From NCBI GenBank assembly GCA_039026975.1, contig JBCCLI010000095.1, forward strand, positions 1 through 18,017: DNA of 18,017 bases, read 5' to 3'. A model generated the notes under the pieces. The model saw only the letters and a list, made by a program, of their open reading frames with translations. It was not told the DNA's origin and did no database searches. The translations under genes and the position numbers were made by a program. Positions 1-7,881 of this stretch are shown piece after piece. This DNA comes from JBCBKZ01 sp039026975. GTDB taxonomy: Bacteria > Bacteroidota > Bacteroidia > J057. The number at the start of each line of letters is the position of its first letter. The stretch's first letter is position 1.

Positions 1-43
1 CATTTTTCTTGCTGTAAGCCATTTCCTTGCATCAAAGATTGTC

Positions 44-65
44 GGTTCAGATCATGATCTGAACC
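44..65. promoter_or_regulatory. Perfect 22-bp palindrome, operator-like
   Basis: The 11-bp arm GGTTCAGATCA at 44-54 is followed directly by its exact reverse complement at 55-65, with no loop. It contains GATC twice. A zero-spacer palindrome with no adjacent T-run is more like a binding site for a dimeric regulator than a terminator. It ends about 22 bp upstream of a possible minus-strand start at 22, so it may control a gene lying mostly outside the window. Symmetry is seen directly; function is inferred. Confidence 0.5.
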
Positions 66-322
66 TAACAGCTCATCCTAAGACAAGGATAATTAAATAC
101 TTCATTTCATGGATAATAACCAGAAAATTATAGTACTACCGGATCATCACCACTACCACAGCGAGGCTAAATAAATTCTTAACTAATATCTGTACGTTCA
201 TAATTGAGTATTTTGATTACTTCCTTTAGACAACAGTTTGTTAAGGTTTATTCCTAGGAGAAAAAGTATTCTCATTTTACCTGGGCTAGTGAAGGGGGAA
301 TTCTCTTTAAAGGGGGGGATGT

Positions 323-361
323 AAAAAGAGCATGCACCATCCCTTGATGAGAATGGTGCAT
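323..361 (-). terminator. Rho-independent terminator of the BNR-protein gene
   Basis: The arm ATGCACCAT at 332-340 and its reverse complement ATGGTGCAT at 353-361 make a 9-bp stem with a 12-nt loop. On the minus strand the stem is followed within a few bases by a five-T run (A-run at 323-327 on plus). It lies about 20 nt beyond the TAA stop at 381-383. Confidence 0.75.
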
Positions 362-380
362 ACAGTTATGGTAGCTGAGA

Positions 381-3300
381 TTAATTTCCTTGCATCATCT
401 TGATAGCCCTTCCGGGGGTGTAGGGGGCATCAGCATCTTCCAGTTTTTTCTCCAGGGCTTCCATGTCCTCATTTGCCAGTTTTTTCAACGCTATAAGGAT
501 GGGCTGGAACTCCTCCTCTGCTATGGCAAAACTATCCATATGCGTTTTAGTAGGACTGGAGGTAGAGTACTTCTGCTCATAGCTGATCCATCCTATTCTA
601 CCTGCAGGCGTAGGCGGCTCTTCTATGTCCAGGCGTGATTTCACCCTGTTCCCATTAAGCTGACGCTTGAGGGAAGTAATCTTGGTAGAGATCCCGTTAG
701 CTTCTGCTACCAGATCACCCATAGGCTCCTCCACCTCCTGGATGGCAAGCTGTATGTGCTTCAGTTTATTCTCCATTTCCCTAATCAGGAGTTGAGCACC
801 GGATATAGACCTGGAAAGCTCAGTTACCTTACGTTGGAAGGCTACTTTGGCCATTCTATCTTCTGCTGGTAGCACGGTATTGTTAAGTGCTTTTACCTGG
901 AAACTGACAGGTTCTCCCATAGAGCTCATTTCACCCTCTTTGTAGAGGCTCATGGCTACTGTGTAGGTTCCAGGACTTACCAGAGACCCTTCTCTTTTTC
1001 CAGAGAATGGATTATAGAATCCTCCACTAGATAGCCTAATAGGCGCTTTGGAGGCATACCTAAGGTCCCAGTGAATACGCTGTACCCCTTTAGCGGGGCT
1101 TTTGCTGAGCTTTTTGACCACTTTCCCCTCTCCATCTTTAATGGTAAAGACCACTTTAGGGCTTATTTCATCCGTTTCTGCCAGTAGTTCATCATAAGTA
1201 GGGTAGGCATTACTTCCGCCATCTTTGGCCTCTTCCTTCTCTTTCTTCCTTCTTTCATCCTTTGAGGTGCTTACCTTTTCCCTTAGGTAGTAGGTGAATA
1301 TGGCTTCGGGTCCCAGATTCTCCCCTGTGTAGTAACTGTCTCCCTGAAAGGCCTTACCGGGCAGCCCTAAGGGTGTACTCTTTTCAAACATGAGTGCATC
1401 TCTTGTGGCAAGTAACATACCCTCTTTTTCCATCATCTCTTCACTGATGGATCTTAAGGGAGAGTAGTCATCTAATACATAAAACCCTCTTCCGAAAGTG
1501 CCCAAGACCAGGTCGTTTTCTCTTCTTTGGATGGCTAGATCTCTTACCGCTATAACAGGAACGCCGGCTTTTAGCTGCTTCCATTCCTCCCCTCCATCAG
1601 GCGAAAAGAATACGCCAAACTCAGTTCCACAAAAGATAAGTCCTTCTGCCACATGGTCTTCTTCTATAGCGTACACACTTCCTCTTTCTGGGAGGTTATT
1701 ACTGATAGAAGTCCAGCTATTTCCCAGGTCAGTAGACTTATACATATAGGGTTTGAAGTCTCCATACTTATGATGGTTAAAGGCAGCATATATAACGTTC
1801 TTATCATGCTGAGAGGCGTACACATTATTAACATAAGTTCTGGCAGGTACTCCCGGAATATTATCTACCTTTCTCCAGCTTTTTCCACCATCAGCAGTGA
1901 TATGGATTAATCCATCATCTGTTCCTGCTACCAACAAGTTTTCATCCACTGGTGATTCACAGAATGCCACTATGGTGCCGTAGGGTGAGGTAGATCTATT
2001 CTTAGCCACTGCCTCAAAGCTCCATACCCTGTCCATCACTTCTAGCTCATTCCTATTTACCTGTCTACTTAGGTCATCACTCAAGACTTCCCAGCTATTT
2101 CCGTAGTCATCACTCTTAAAAACTTTATTAGCGGAGAAATACAGCCTCCCGCTTTTGTGGGCACTTACCTGTAGGGGGGCATCCCAATTCCATCTGTAGG
2201 CATTTTCCCCTTTTCTTTCTTTGGGCTGTATACCTACTTCTTCCCCACTTTTACGGTCATATCTTACTAATACCCCATACTGGGACTGGGCATAAACGAT
2301 ATCCGGATTTTCAGGATCTACCTGAGACTCAAATCCGTCTCCTCCATGGGTAATAAACCATTCTTCATTTCTGATACCATGATCAGTAATCACTCTGGAA
2401 GGGCCACCCAGGCTAAAGTTATCTTGTGTACCTCCATATATGTGGTAGAAGGGTTCATCATTATCTAGCGCTACCTTGTAAAACTGGGTGATAGGCAGAT
2501 TAGCCTTAAAGTCCCACGCTTTCCCTCTATCCCAACTTTCATAAATACCTCCATCACAGCCTACCAGGATGTGCTGGTTATAAGTAGGGTCTATCCAAAT
2601 GCAGTGATTATCCACGTGCTTGAAGTCTTCCCCTACATTTTTAAAAGATTTTCCACCATCTGTGCTGATCTTCATCCAGGTATCCATGGCATAGACGGTA
2701 TGGGCATCTACCGGATCAGCAATGATTTCCTGGTAGTAGTTTCCACTGGTAACAAAGCTGCTTTGCTTTTGCCAGCTAGCGGCTCCATCCACAGACTTAT
2801 AGAAACCACTCTTTCCCTGGGCAGCTTCTACTATGGCATATAAAATATCAGGATTAGCAGGAGAAATAGATAAGCCTATTCTCCCCTTATCTACGCCTGG
2901 AAGGCCCTTATTCGCTTTCTCCCATGTCATTCCCCCATCCGTACTTTTGTAAATACCTGAGTTAGGGCCTCCTCCCAGGTAGGTAAATACATGTCTTCTT
3001 CTTTGGAAGGCGGAAGCATACATGATATCGGGATTGGAGGGGTCCATCACCATTTCATTAATGCCTGTATGAGCATCAATGGGAAGGACATTCTCCCAAT
3101 TTTCTCCTCCATCCTGGCTCATGAATACGCCTCGCTCACCCCCCTCTTTCCATAGAGGGCCTATAGCTGCTACAAATACTTTGTCAGAATTATCTGGATG
3201 GACAATGATACTTCCTATATGTTCTGATTCTTTCAGGCCCATATGCTTCCAGCTTTTTCCTCCATCACTGGACTTGTAGATGCCATCTCCATAGGCCACG

Positions 3301-3692
3301 GAACGCTGGTTATTATTTTCGCCTGTACCTACCCATACTACATCACTATTATTAGGGTCCAGGCTTACGCATCCTATGGAGTAAGAGCCCTGTCTATCAA
3401 AAATGGGCTGATAAGTGATGCCAGAATTAATGGTCTTCCACACGCCTCCTGAAGAGGTGGCTACATAATACTCATGTGGTTTTTCTGGATTAACGGCAAA
3501 GTCAGAAATCCTTCCCGAGGTGAGGGCAGGACCTACAGATCTGAATTTGAGGCCAGAGACAGAAAGTTTCTCCAAGGCAGTTTTCTCCTTTTTCTCCTCT
3601 TCTTTGGCTTTTTTCTTTTGGGCAAATAAGCATACACTCATGAAAGTGAGACACAGCAATAGACTGTACCTCAGCATCTTGCTTAGGTTCAT
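381..3692 (-). CDS. Exported BNR/Asp-box repeat protein, sortilin (VPS10)-like
   Basis: An 1103-residue protein with a signal peptide (hydrophobic stretch about 9-24, ending CLFAQ), followed by a lysine/glutamate-rich linker at 26-42. The body carries about ten Asp-box turns of the S-x-D-x-G-x-x-W type, for example KSSDGGKSW (about 140-148), MSQDGGENW (191-199) and KSTDGGMTW (249-257), continuing to about residue 700, as expected for one or two BNR/WD40-like beta-propellers. After that comes a beta-rich segment ending in SPGTYTV, resembling FlgD-like Ig modules, and a charged helical C-terminus. Homologues are usually annotated as WD40/YVTN/BNR-repeat or glycosyl hydrolase-like proteins, but I see no catalytic residues that prove an enzyme. 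It is probably periplasmic or outer-membrane associated. It lies 108 bp downstream of a LytTR gene in the same direction, so it may be co-transcribed with the regulator or have its own promoter. Confidence 0.85.
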   Translation of the reverse strand: MNLSKMLRYSLLLCLTFMSVCLFAQKKKAKEEEKKEKTALEKLSVSGLKFRSVGPALTSGRISDFAVNPEKPHEYYVATSSGGVWKTINSGITYQPIFDRQGSYSIGCVSLDPNNSDVVWVGTGENNNQRSVAYGDGIYKSSDGGKSWKHMGLKESEHIGSIIVHPDNSDKVFVAAIGPLWKEGGERGVFMSQDGGENWENVLPIDAHTGINEMVMDPSNPDIMYASAFQRRRHVFTYLGGGPNSGIYKSTDGGMTWEKANKGLPGVDKGRIGLSISPANPDILYAIVEAAQGKSGFYKSVDGAASWQKQSSFVTSGNYYQEIIADPVDAHTVYAMDTWMKISTDGGKSFKNVGEDFKHVDNHCIWIDPTYNQHILVGCDGGIYESWDRGKAWDFKANLPITQFYKVALDNDEPFYHIYGGTQDNFSLGGPSRVITDHGIRNEEWFITHGGDGFESQVDPENPDIVYAQSQYGVLVRYDRKSGEEVGIQPKERKGENAYRWNWDAPLQVSAHKSGRLYFSANKVFKSDDYGNSWEVLSDDLSRQVNRNELEVMDRVWSFEAVAKNRSTSPYGTIVAFCESPVDENLLVAGTDDGLIHITADGGKSWRKVDNIPGVPARTYVNNVYASQHDKNVIYAAFNHHKYGDFKPYMYKSTDLGNSWTSISNNLPERGSVYAIEEDHVAEGLIFCGTEFGVFFSPDGGEEWKQLKAGVPVIAVRDLAIQRRENDLVLGTFGRGFYVLDDYSPLRSISEEMMEKEGMLLATRDALMFEKSTPLGLPGKAFQGDSYYTGENLGPEAIFTYYLREKVSTSKDERRKKEKEEAKDGGSNAYPTYDELLAETDEISPKVVFTIKDGEGKVVKKLSKSPAKGVQRIHWDLRYASKAPIRLSSGGFYNPFSGKREGSLVSPGTYTVAMSLYKEGEMSSMGEPVSFQVKALNNTVLPAEDRMAKVAFQRKVTELSRSISGAQLLIREMENKLKHIQLAIQEVEEPMGDLVAEANGISTKITSLKRQLNGNRVKSRLDIEEPPTPAGRIGWISYEQKYSTSSPTKTHMDSFAIAEEEFQPILIALKKLANEDMEALEKKLEDADAPYTPGRAIKMMQGN

Positions 3693-3800
3693 AGTTGTCT
3701 GGTTTAATCTGTTAGGGCCATCTAAATGATGCCCCCTTTTTATAGAAACTAAATTCGGAAATATTTAGCTATTTACATACTTCCTTGGGTAGCTAGATGC

Positions 3801-4199
3801 TCATAAACAGAGAAATCTTTCCCTGAAAGAGGCTTTATAGGTTCTACTGATGGGAAACGGCCTTACCTGACCCTCTAGCTCTAGCTCCACCGTATTGCCA
3901 TAAAAGGCAACAACAAAATCCTGAGAGATCAGGTAAGATTTATGTATCCTGATAAAATTGGATTGGGGCAGGAGTTCGCTTAACTCTTTTAAGCTTTTCC
4001 TGACGGTAAACTTTACCTCGCCTACATGTAGATGGGCAAATTCTTTATCGGACTCTATATAGACTATATCTTCTATGTAGATTCTCCGCCACCTAAATCC
4101 CTTTTTGATAAAAACACAGGCCTTGCCCCCTTTTTTGGTGGCAGAATACCACTGCAAGTCTTCTTGTGGCTCATTAGCTGAGCCGGGTTGTGTGTGCAT
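3801..4199 (-). CDS. Stand-alone LytTR-type DNA-binding protein
   Basis: A 132-residue protein that is essentially one LytTR domain. After a polar N-terminus (1-25) come the characteristic elements: VFIKKG, IYIEDIVYIESDKEFAHLHV (about 40-59), then a basic helix VRKSLKELSELL and FIRIHKSYLI (82-91), and a final strand with FPISRTYK (115-122). LytTR domains bind DNA through beta-strand loops and normally sit behind a receiver or membrane domain. Here there is no receiver, no transmembrane helix and no room upstream for one in this frame. It begins 46 nt after the stop of another LytTR gene, so the two are probably one transcript. The target is unknown; the nearby BNR-protein gene is a reasonable guess. 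Confidence 0.85.
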   Translation of the reverse strand: MHTQPGSANEPQEDLQWYSATKKGGKACVFIKKGFRWRRIYIEDIVYIESDKEFAHLHVGEVKFTVRKSLKELSELLPQSNFIRIHKSYLISQDFVVAFYGNTVELELEGQVRPFPISRTYKASFRERFLCL

Positions 4200-4245
4200 T
4201 AGTTAATGAATTAAAGTTTCTATCAACTATCGTTAGGGTATTCTT

Positions 4246-5001
4246 TTATAATTGCTTTAAGGTATCCAGCATGTCCTGTTTATAATGCTTGGATACCTTT
4301 AATTTCATTCCTTTTCTCATGATCAGGTAACCTCCGCCTTTTCTCAGGTAGGCATTTACATGTTTAAGGTTAACCATATGAGACCTATGTATTTTTTTTA
4401 TATGTGGATACATGGCAAACATATTCTCAAAAGCCCCCAGGTTGGTGGAGGCTATGAGGGGAGAATCTGTATTGGCCATGACAAACTCTGTATAGTTTTT
4501 CTGGGCCTTTAGGCAGATGATGTCGTTGATCTTCCTAAATAGAATTCCCTCTGTGTTGGAAATAGAGAAGAGGGTAGGGAGGTGTGCTGCTTCTAGCTTT
4601 TCTAGTCTTAGGGATAAATCATCTACCGTTTGGGCTAGCTGACTCGTTCTTCGGAGCTTTCTAATGGCTTTTTTTACCACTGCTTGGAACGCTTCTTTCT
4701 CAAAAGGAGCCAGCATATAAGCCAGTATTTCTGAGCGATAAGGAAGACCAGAAAAGGTATTTTGTTCGAATAGTAGCACCTTTTCAAATGGGACGGAGGT
4801 CCTCCTGATCAATTCCTCAGCGTTTCCGTCTGTCATATTATTTCCCAGGAATACAAGCTGAGGCCGGTGGGTGGCTAGCAGAGAGAGTCCTTCTTCTACT
4901 GTTTGAGTAGACATAAAAAGCTGTACATCAGGACATTCCTGACATAAATTAGAAAATAGCTCATGTGTATGAGGGCTGCCGTCTACTAGCATTGTTACCA
5001 T
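4246..5001 (-). CDS. LytTR regulator with a degenerate receiver domain
   Basis: A 251-residue protein with the layout of a LytR/AlgR response regulator: a receiver-like domain (about 1-115), a helical linker (116-140) and a LytTR DNA-binding domain (about 145-250, with DIICLKAQKNYTEFV and KIHRSHMVNLKHV). The receiver has the right secondary-structure pattern (LVFLGNN, VLLFEQN, YMLAPFEKE) but has lost the chemistry. The phosphoacceptor Asp position after LVFL is Gly53, the N-terminal acidic pair is reduced to Asp7, the Thr/Ser position is in FEQ (79-80), and the conserved Lys before Pro is Ala98. It should therefore not be phosphorylated in the usual way, and may act constitutively or through dimerisation or ligand binding. 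No LytS-type sensor kinase is adjacent. It is followed by the stand-alone LytTR gene. Confidence 0.87.
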   Translation of the reverse strand: MVTMLVDGSPHTHELFSNLCQECPDVQLFMSTQTVEEGLSLLATHRPQLVFLGNNMTDGNAEELIRRTSVPFEKVLLFEQNTFSGLPYRSEILAYMLAPFEKEAFQAVVKKAIRKLRRTSQLAQTVDDLSLRLEKLEAAHLPTLFSISNTEGILFRKINDIICLKAQKNYTEFVMANTDSPLIASTNLGAFENMFAMYPHIKKIHRSHMVNLKHVNAYLRKGGGYLIMRKGMKLKVSKHYKQDMLDTLKQL

Positions 5002-5267
5002 AGCTCCCTGGGTAAAGTGAGAATGAGGTTCTACTTTAGCGGCATTGTTAGGGAGTCTATGTTGTAACTATAGTTCAATAATACAACTTTTTGTGATATT
5101 ATAAAGCCTTGTGCAAAGGATAATTTTAAACGGTTGTAGAATTATGAAGATTACAGGCGCAGGGGTTTTCCCCTGGGTATGAAATGGTAGAGGAGAACCT
5201 AATCCCTAATTGTAAAGATCAAGGCTGGGAGGGTAAACTAGCTTGTCAATAAGTAGAAAGTCTCCCC
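5002..5267. promoter_or_regulatory. Upstream region of the LytTR gene pair, with small dyads
   Basis: This 266-bp gap separates the glycosyltransferase stop from the start of the first LytTR gene. GTTGTA (5061-5066) and TACAAC (5082-5087) form a 6-bp inverted repeat, and a 10-bp palindrome AACTATAGTT sits at 5066-5075. On the minus strand TATTATTG (5083-5076) resembles the Bacteroidota -7 element TAnnTTTG with one mismatch, but no good TTG box lies about 19 bp upstream. A 6-bp hairpin, CAGGGG/CCCCTG with a TTTT loop, is at 5160-5175 and lacks a T-run. The promoter of the LytTR pair probably lies here; exact elements are uncertain. Confidence 0.3.
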
Positions 5268-6542
5268 TCAGGAATAAGGGGTAAGAATAGCTGCTGCATA
5301 ATTAGCCCAGCTCATGTGTTTAGCAGCTTCATCCACCTGATGGGAGGGGATAGGCTTTTCAAGGAATGTCCTCATAACTTCTGCCATAGAATTTATATCC
5401 TCTGCCTCCGCCAGGTAGCCATTAAATCCCTCCTGGATGGTCTCAGGAAAATGACCCACGCGGGTAGCTAATACAGGAAGGGAAAAATTATAGGCCAGGG
5501 ACTCCACCCCGGAAGGAGTAGCTGTCAGGTAGTAGGTAACTATGCAGTCACTGACTTGAAAGTACCTGTTTACCTCTTCATTAGCCACGAACCTATTCAC
5601 TACAGTGCAACGGTCTACCAGGTTAAGCTCTTTTACTAGTTCTAGTGGTCGGTAGTTTTGCTCGTTATCCTTTTTATGTAAGAATAGGGCTTTAGCAGCT
5701 CCAAAGAGTATATTTTTTAGCTTAGTTCCCAGCTTTTTCTGATCTAGCGTCTTCCAGAATGATTCTCCTACTATGAGTAGAGATACATCATCTCGCTGGT
5801 CTGCTACGAGCTTAAAGGCTCGAATGACATTATGTAGTCCTTTATACTTTCTGATAAACCCGAAAAAGAGAAAGACATGTGTTGCTAAGTCTAAGGCCTT
5901 CTTTTCTTCTACTAAGTTAAAGGTTGGGTCAGGGGTATACAGATTGTAGACGGGATGATACAATTTAATGATATGCTTATTCCCTTTTGGGCCTCGCTTA
6001 CCATCCTCATTTAGGCTAAAATCTACAGAGGGGAAAAGCGCCTTAATTTCATTGGCAGTCTGGTAGGCATGGGCTATATAGGTATCCACAGCTTTCAGGC
6101 CATAGGAAGTAAACCACTTATCCAGCTTACTTCCTTCTTTTTGGACCAGTACATGTACATCAAAAATGATTTCTGCCTGGCTCTTTTTTTGGAGCTTTCG
6201 GGCTATCCATCCCATAGGTAAGCCCTGTAAGGCTATAGCCCATTGGAAGATAACTACATCAGCTTCTAAGGTAAGGATAAGGTCCACTGTTTTCTTCCAA
6301 CTCCCTGGCAGATTATAGTTGGTGAGATAGTGAACCTGTATATCAGTCCCTTCCAGAAGGCTTTTCTGGCTACTTCTGTCAACAAAGTCTCTGGGAATGA
6401 TAGCCGGATACTGCTGGGTCCAGGAGACTATGTGGACCTCCGTATCTGGCTGGGCTGCCAGACTTTTGGCAAGAGCAGTATTGTAATTGGATATTCCTCC
6501 TTTAAACTGTGGCCCAGGGCCAAAACAAACAATTCTTCTCAT
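5268..6542 (-). CDS. GT4-like glycosyltransferase (GT-B fold)
   Basis: A 424-residue cytoplasmic protein without signal or membrane segment. The N-terminal half opens with FGPGPQFKGGISNYN (7-21), the glycine-rich acceptor-side loop of GT-B enzymes. The C-terminal half has FFGFIRKYKGLHNVIRAF, a donor-domain hallmark, a strand LLIVGES, and the segment TPSGVESLAYNFSLPVLATR followed by VGHFPETI and GFNGYL, typical of GT4 family members. It should transfer a sugar from an activated donor to an envelope polysaccharide or glycolipid, but donor and acceptor cannot be read. The first Glu of the usual E-x7-E motif is not present; the position before TATPSGVE is Leu, as in some GT4-like branches. It stands alone, without a polysaccharide cluster around it. 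Confidence 0.82.
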   Translation of the reverse strand: MRRIVCFGPGPQFKGGISNYNTALAKSLAAQPDTEVHIVSWTQQYPAIIPRDFVDRSSQKSLLEGTDIQVHYLTNYNLPGSWKKTVDLILTLEADVVIFQWAIALQGLPMGWIARKLQKKSQAEIIFDVHVLVQKEGSKLDKWFTSYGLKAVDTYIAHAYQTANEIKALFPSVDFSLNEDGKRGPKGNKHIIKLYHPVYNLYTPDPTFNLVEEKKALDLATHVFLFFGFIRKYKGLHNVIRAFKLVADQRDDVSLLIVGESFWKTLDQKKLGTKLKNILFGAAKALFLHKKDNEQNYRPLELVKELNLVDRCTVVNRFVANEEVNRYFQVSDCIVTYYLTATPSGVESLAYNFSLPVLATRVGHFPETIQEGFNGYLAEAEDINSMAEVMRTFLEKPIPSHQVDEAAKHMSWANYAAAILTPYS

Positions 6543-6627
6543 TCCGGATAGATCGCCAGCGTTGTCATGTCTATTAATTGGCTCTAACTATAACCCTGAG
6601 GGCTTAGCATCTATTGTTACAGCCTCA

Positions 6628-6661
6628 TGACAAGCTGCTGCGAAGGTATAGGCTCTTGTCA
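6628..6661 (-). terminator. Weak hairpin downstream of the HhH gene
   Basis: TGACAAG (6628-6634) and CTTGTCA (6655-6661) are exact inverted repeats of 7 bp around a 20-nt loop, 16 nt beyond the stop of the HhH-protein gene. There is no T-run after the stem on the minus strand, so this may be a weak or factor-dependent terminator or chance. Confidence 0.2.
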
Positions 6662-6676
6662 GGAGTTCCAAATCCT

Positions 6677-7807
6677 TCAGATCAGGAAATACTGCTTCCA
6701 ACAGCCTAGTTCTTCTTCAGAGAGGTTCATCACTTCCTGGAACTCCTGCCAATCAAGAAATCGGCCGATTTCCTTTCTCTCTTGGCTAAATCTGTCGAGC
6801 AGCTCTTCTCCTATAAAAGGGAAGTACCTAAGCTTGTCGAGTGAGATGGTATTAAGGTCTTCCCTGGGAGGAGGGAGACGGTCTATGTACAGGAAGGGAA
6901 TAGCGGGCCTGTAGTGGTGATCCCGTAAGCCATACACTTTCTTTAAGAAGCTGAGTTGACCATAGAACCCTATAATATTTCTGTACGCAATAATCCTTCT
7001 TGCCAGAGTGGGCCCTATGCCTGGAAGGGCCTCTAGTTGGGTAGAATCTGCCAGGTTAATGTCTATGGGGATTAGGCCTTTATCCAAGCCTCTGGAAGTA
7101 CCCTGCTGTTTGGAGAATGTCCTTTGGGGGCTTTCCTCAGAAACCATAGCAAGAGGTAAAGGATTTTTGGGAGGTAGGCTATCACTCAGGCGTAAATAGG
7201 GAAGAAGAGATTCATAGACTTTTGGAGAAAGTCCATATACCTTCCTGAGCTCTTCTTTATTACTAAAGCCTCCTGTCAGCTTTCTGTATTTAATAATACG
7301 CTGGCTTAGCACTGGACCTATACCTGGAAGAGAAGCCCATGAGGTACTATCAGCTGAGTTTATATCAATTGCCACAGCGGGTATTTTCTTCTTTCTGGAA
7401 GAATAAGGATGCTGTTTGAGCCTGGGAGTCTCCTGGATAGGAGGGCTCAGATAAAGGTAGGGGAGCATATATTCCACGGTAGTCTTTTCCAGGCCATAGA
7501 CCTTAGTGATATCAGCTATATGCCGAAAGCCTCCGCTGGCTTCTCTGAACTTTATTATACGCTTGGAGAGTACAGGCCCTATGCCTCTGAACTGGGTAAG
7601 GTCCGCAGCTGAGGCTGTATTAATATCCAAGGTATCTAACCTAAGGGTAGTTGCTCTCAACAAATGTTCAGGGGGGAGAGGGAGAGGCGCTTTGGTAGGA
7701 TGCTCTACAAGTATCCACCATCTACCGCTTATGATTAAGGCAAGAATGAGAAAGAGTATCCAAAGTCCTTTTTTCTTGGACTGGCTAAAGTGCCAGGTAC
7801 TCTTCAT
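6677..7807 (-). CDS. Membrane-anchored protein with four ComEA-like HhH modules
   Basis: A 376-residue protein. A basic N-terminus is followed by a single transmembrane helix (about 15-33), then a proline-rich stretch, so the rest is probably outside the cytoplasmic membrane. Four modules of about 60 residues follow, at 61-120, 148-207, 248-308 and 317-376. The first three share the pattern DIN-x-A-(D/S)-x-x-x-L-x-x-(L/F)-(P/R)-GIGP-x-L-(S/A)-x-RII-x-(F/Y)R and end in VYGL and a proline-containing tail, the helix-hairpin-helix fold of ComEA. The last starts DLNTISLDKLRYFPFIG, has lost the GIGP turn and is degenerate. ComEA-type HhH proteins bind double-stranded DNA without sequence preference and serve in DNA uptake in transformable bacteria. 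No other competence gene is visible here, so DNA binding is likely and uptake only possible. Confidence 0.85.
   Translation of the reverse strand: MKSTWHFSQSKKKGLWILFLILALIISGRWWILVEHPTKAPLPLPPEHLLRATTLRLDTLDINTASAADLTQFRGIGPVLSKRIIKFREASGGFRHIADITKVYGLEKTTVEYMLPYLYLSPPIQETPRLKQHPYSSRKKKIPAVAIDINSADSTSWASLPGIGPVLSQRIIKYRKLTGGFSNKEELRKVYGLSPKVYESLLPYLRLSDSLPPKNPLPLAMVSEESPQRTFSKQQGTSRGLDKGLIPIDINLADSTQLEALPGIGPTLARRIIAYRNIIGFYGQLSFLKKVYGLRDHHYRPAIPFLYIDRLPPPREDLNTISLDKLRYFPFIGEELLDRFSQERKEIGRFLDWQEFQEVMNLSEEELGCWKQYFLI
6680..7627 (-). repeat. Four tandem coding repeats (HhH units)
   Basis: Units lie at 7448-7627, 7187-7366, 6884-7066 and 6680-6859, separated by linkers of about 27, 40 and 8 residues. 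Similarity is clear at the protein level (DIN start, GIGP turn, VYGL) but the DNA has diverged, so the duplications are old. The last unit is the least conserved. Confidence 0.8.
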
Positions 7808-7881
7808 GTAGCTGTCCGTAAAGGCCCAGGTTGTCCGGCCTACTGAAAGATATGATTAAATGAAGAAAAATGGAAGCAGCT

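Larger units (their letters stand above)
1..380. other. Intergenic region at left edge, no convincing gene
   Basis: No open frame of credible length lies here. The region contains a perfect 22-bp palindrome at 44-65 and the terminator hairpin of the BNR-protein gene at 332-361. A minus-strand gene could begin at ATG 20-22 (MAYSKKN, then off the edge) or at ATG 1-3, but too little is visible to call it. A 21-codon plus-strand frame at 109-174 encodes a histidine-rich peptide and is probably chance. The rest is AT-rich sequence with two short G-runs (about 285-318). Confidence 0.6.

Noticed and set aside
1..22. Possible start of a minus-strand gene (MAYSKKN) running off the left edge
   Set aside because: Only seven codons are visible, so coding status cannot be judged; the nearby palindrome is the only support.
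109..174. 21-codon plus-strand frame encoding a histidine-rich peptide (with DHHHYH)
   Set aside because: Too short, no recognisable ribosome-binding site or promoter, and low-complexity CAC/CAT codons can arise by chance.
5160..5175. CAGGGG-TTTT-CCCCTG hairpin as terminator of the glycosyltransferase gene
   Set aside because: Only 6 bp, about 95 nt beyond the stop, and no T-run follows on the minus strand.
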